Below, piece by piece: positions 4,756 to 5,418 of a stretch of 5,418 nt of DNA; positions within the stretch are counted from its first letter, which is position 1; each line of letters begins with the position of its first letter. Made by a program: the position numbers and the translations under genes. Location: assembly GCA_017961625.1 (NCBI GenBank), contig JAGCWY010000005.1, positions 1-5,418 of the forward strand, read 5' to 3'. Under the pieces are notes generated by a model. That model was not told the DNA's origin. It ran no database searches and was given only the letters and a program-made list of their open reading frames with translations. The DNA is from Ruminococcus sp. (GTDB lineage: Bacteria > Bacillota > Clostridia > Oscillospirales > Ruminococcaceae).

Positions 4756-4798
4756 AGAGGCTGCAGCCCGCCGAGGGTAGCAGCCTCTTATATTTTTT
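4756..4798 (+). terminator. Second hairpin terminator before gyrB
   Basis: A perfect 9-bp stem, AGAGGCTGC (4756-4764) with GCAGCCTCT (4780-4788), carries a smaller inner CCC/GGG stem and is followed by TATATTTTTT (4789-4798). No gene or promoter lies between it and the first terminator, so it may be a backup for read-through. The 4712-4755 interval includes the 10-bp palindrome TGTATATACA but no recognisable gene. Confidence 0.8.
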
Positions 4799-4812
4799 AA
4801 GTATTTTTATCG

Positions 4813-4863
4813 AAAAAATTCATCCCTATACGTGTACGCGCGCGAAATTTCTCCGAATTTTTT
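4813..4863. promoter_or_regulatory. Inverted repeat framing an alternating pyrimidine-purine tract at the gyrB promoter
   Basis: AAAAAATTC (4813-4821) and GAATTTTTT (4855-4863) form a perfect 9-bp inverted repeat. Between them, 4827-4844 is an uninterrupted 18-bp alternating pyrimidine-purine run ending in CGCGCGCG. The right arm overlaps the first three bases of the gyrB -33 element. Such runs favour left-handed DNA under negative supercoiling, and the A6/T6 tracts favour bending. A regulatory role is inference. Confidence 0.5.
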
Positions 4864-4892
4864 GGAATTATCCATTTTTTTTTGTACCTTTG
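4861..4892 (+). promoter_or_regulatory. Bacteroidota-type promoter for gyrB
   Basis: TTTG (4861-4864), a 20-bp spacer and TACCTTTG (4885-4892) form an exact consensus. The spacer ends in a run of nine T followed by G. Transcription should start near 4896-4899, giving a leader of about 20 nt before the ATG at 4919. Confidence 0.88.
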
Positions 4893-4918
4893 CAAAGTAA
4901 AAATTGAAAATTCAAGAA

Positions 4919-5418
4919 ATGGAAGAAATACAAAATCAGGAAAGTAACTACACCGGCAGTAGTATTCAAGTCCTTGAGGGACTTGAGGCTGTGCGTAAGC
5001 GTCCGGCAATGTACATCGGTGATATTTCAGAAAAGGGTCTTCACCATCTCGTAAACGAGACAGTAGATAACTCTATCGACGAGGCAATGGCAGGCTTCTG
5101 TACTGACATCGAGGTTACAATCAACGAGGACAACTCTATTACTGTTCAGGACAACGGACGCGGTATTCCGGTTGACGAGCACCCAAAGATGCACAAGTCG
5201 GCTCTTGAGGTCGTAATGACTGTGCTTCATGCAGGTGGTAAGTTTGATAAAGGCTCTTACAAGGTGTCAGGCGGTCTTCACGGTGTAGGTGTAAGTTGTG
5301 TGAACGCACTTTCCACTCACATGCTCTCACAGGTTTTCCGTGACGGCAAGATATACCAGCAGGAATATGCGAAGGGTAAGCCTCTCTATGACGTTAAGAT
5401 CGTAGGTGAGACTGACAA
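4919..5418 (+). CDS. gyrB: DNA gyrase subunit B, N-terminal part (runs off the window)
   Basis: The first 166 residues of GyrB are present, and the frame is open to the window edge. GyrB is the ATPase subunit that, with GyrA, introduces negative supercoils. The GHKL ATPase fold is recognisable: VLEGLEAVRKRPAMYIGD (18-35); the catalytic Glu47 and magnesium-binding Asn51 in NETVDNSIDEA; Asp78 in QDNGRGIPV; and the lid glycines GGLHGVG (118-124), followed by SCVNALS. The spacing matches E. coli Glu42/Asn46/Asp73. ParE is the main alternative; the wording AGGKFDKGSYKVSGGLHGVG favours GyrB. The ATG at 4919 is chosen because the promoter lies just upstream and the N-terminus has ordinary length. 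Confidence 0.95.
   Translation, partial: MEEIQNQESNYTGSSIQVLEGLEAVRKRPAMYIGDISEKGLHHLVNETVDNSIDEAMAGFCTDIEVTINEDNSITVQDNGRGIPVDEHPKMHKSALEVVMTVLHAGGKFDKGSYKVSGGLHGVGVSCVNALSTHMLSQVFRDGKIYQQEYAKGKPLYDVKIVGETD

Noticed and set aside
5027..5330. Minus-strand reading frames opposite gyrB
   Set aside because: gyrB is unambiguous on the plus strand; these are shadow frames.

Overview
The window looks like chromosomal DNA of a Bacteroidota species, most likely a Prevotella/Segatella-type member of the Bacteroidales. The evidence is the promoter grammar: three sites with an exact TTTG-N20-TACCTTTG (-33/-7) and two near matches, all placed correctly in front of genes. Recognisable Shine-Dalgarno sequences are absent and the leaders are A-rich. 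The GyrB, RecO and S41 peptidase sequences also read like Bacteroidota family members (for example the GyrB motif GGLHGVGVSCVNALS). Species assignment is inference.

Layout. Bases 1-475 hold no gene but are rich in repeats. There is a 20-bp-period degenerate direct-repeat array that seems to enter from the left, a 117-bp imperfect inverted repeat, and two facing 11-bp-period arrays. A minus-strand tRNA-Asn (476-549), with its own promoter and a strong TTCG-loop terminator, reads toward this repeat zone. About 210 bp of AT-rich sequence without a credible gene follows. A plus-strand promoter then serves an exported S41 C-terminal processing peptidase (890-2536) and, probably in the same operon, an exported Ala/Lys/Glu-rich helical repeat protein (2588-3268). 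recO lies convergent to it (3289-4014, minus), and its promoter leaves almost no 5' leader. Divergent from recO, a consensus promoter drives tRNA-Glu (4202-4273) after a leader of about 95 nt. It is probably also the main promoter for rpsT (ribosomal protein S20, 4422-4676), whose 148-nt upstream region looks like a structured regulatory RNA. Two hairpin terminators follow rpsT. A third consensus promoter then starts gyrB, which runs off the right edge (4919 onward).

How the parts fit. The right half is a housekeeping cluster for translation (tRNA-Glu, S20), recombinational repair (RecO) and DNA topology (GyrB). The left-centre operon encodes two cell-envelope proteins, a protease and a coiled-coil/helical protein of unknown role.

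The least ordinary parts are non-coding: the triple-repeat zone beside tRNA-Asn, the candidate rpsT leader with mutually exclusive helices and a GG-repeat motif, and an 18-bp alternating pyrimidine-purine tract framed by a 9-bp inverted repeat directly at the gyrB promoter. I see no defence system, CRISPR array or complete mobile element.
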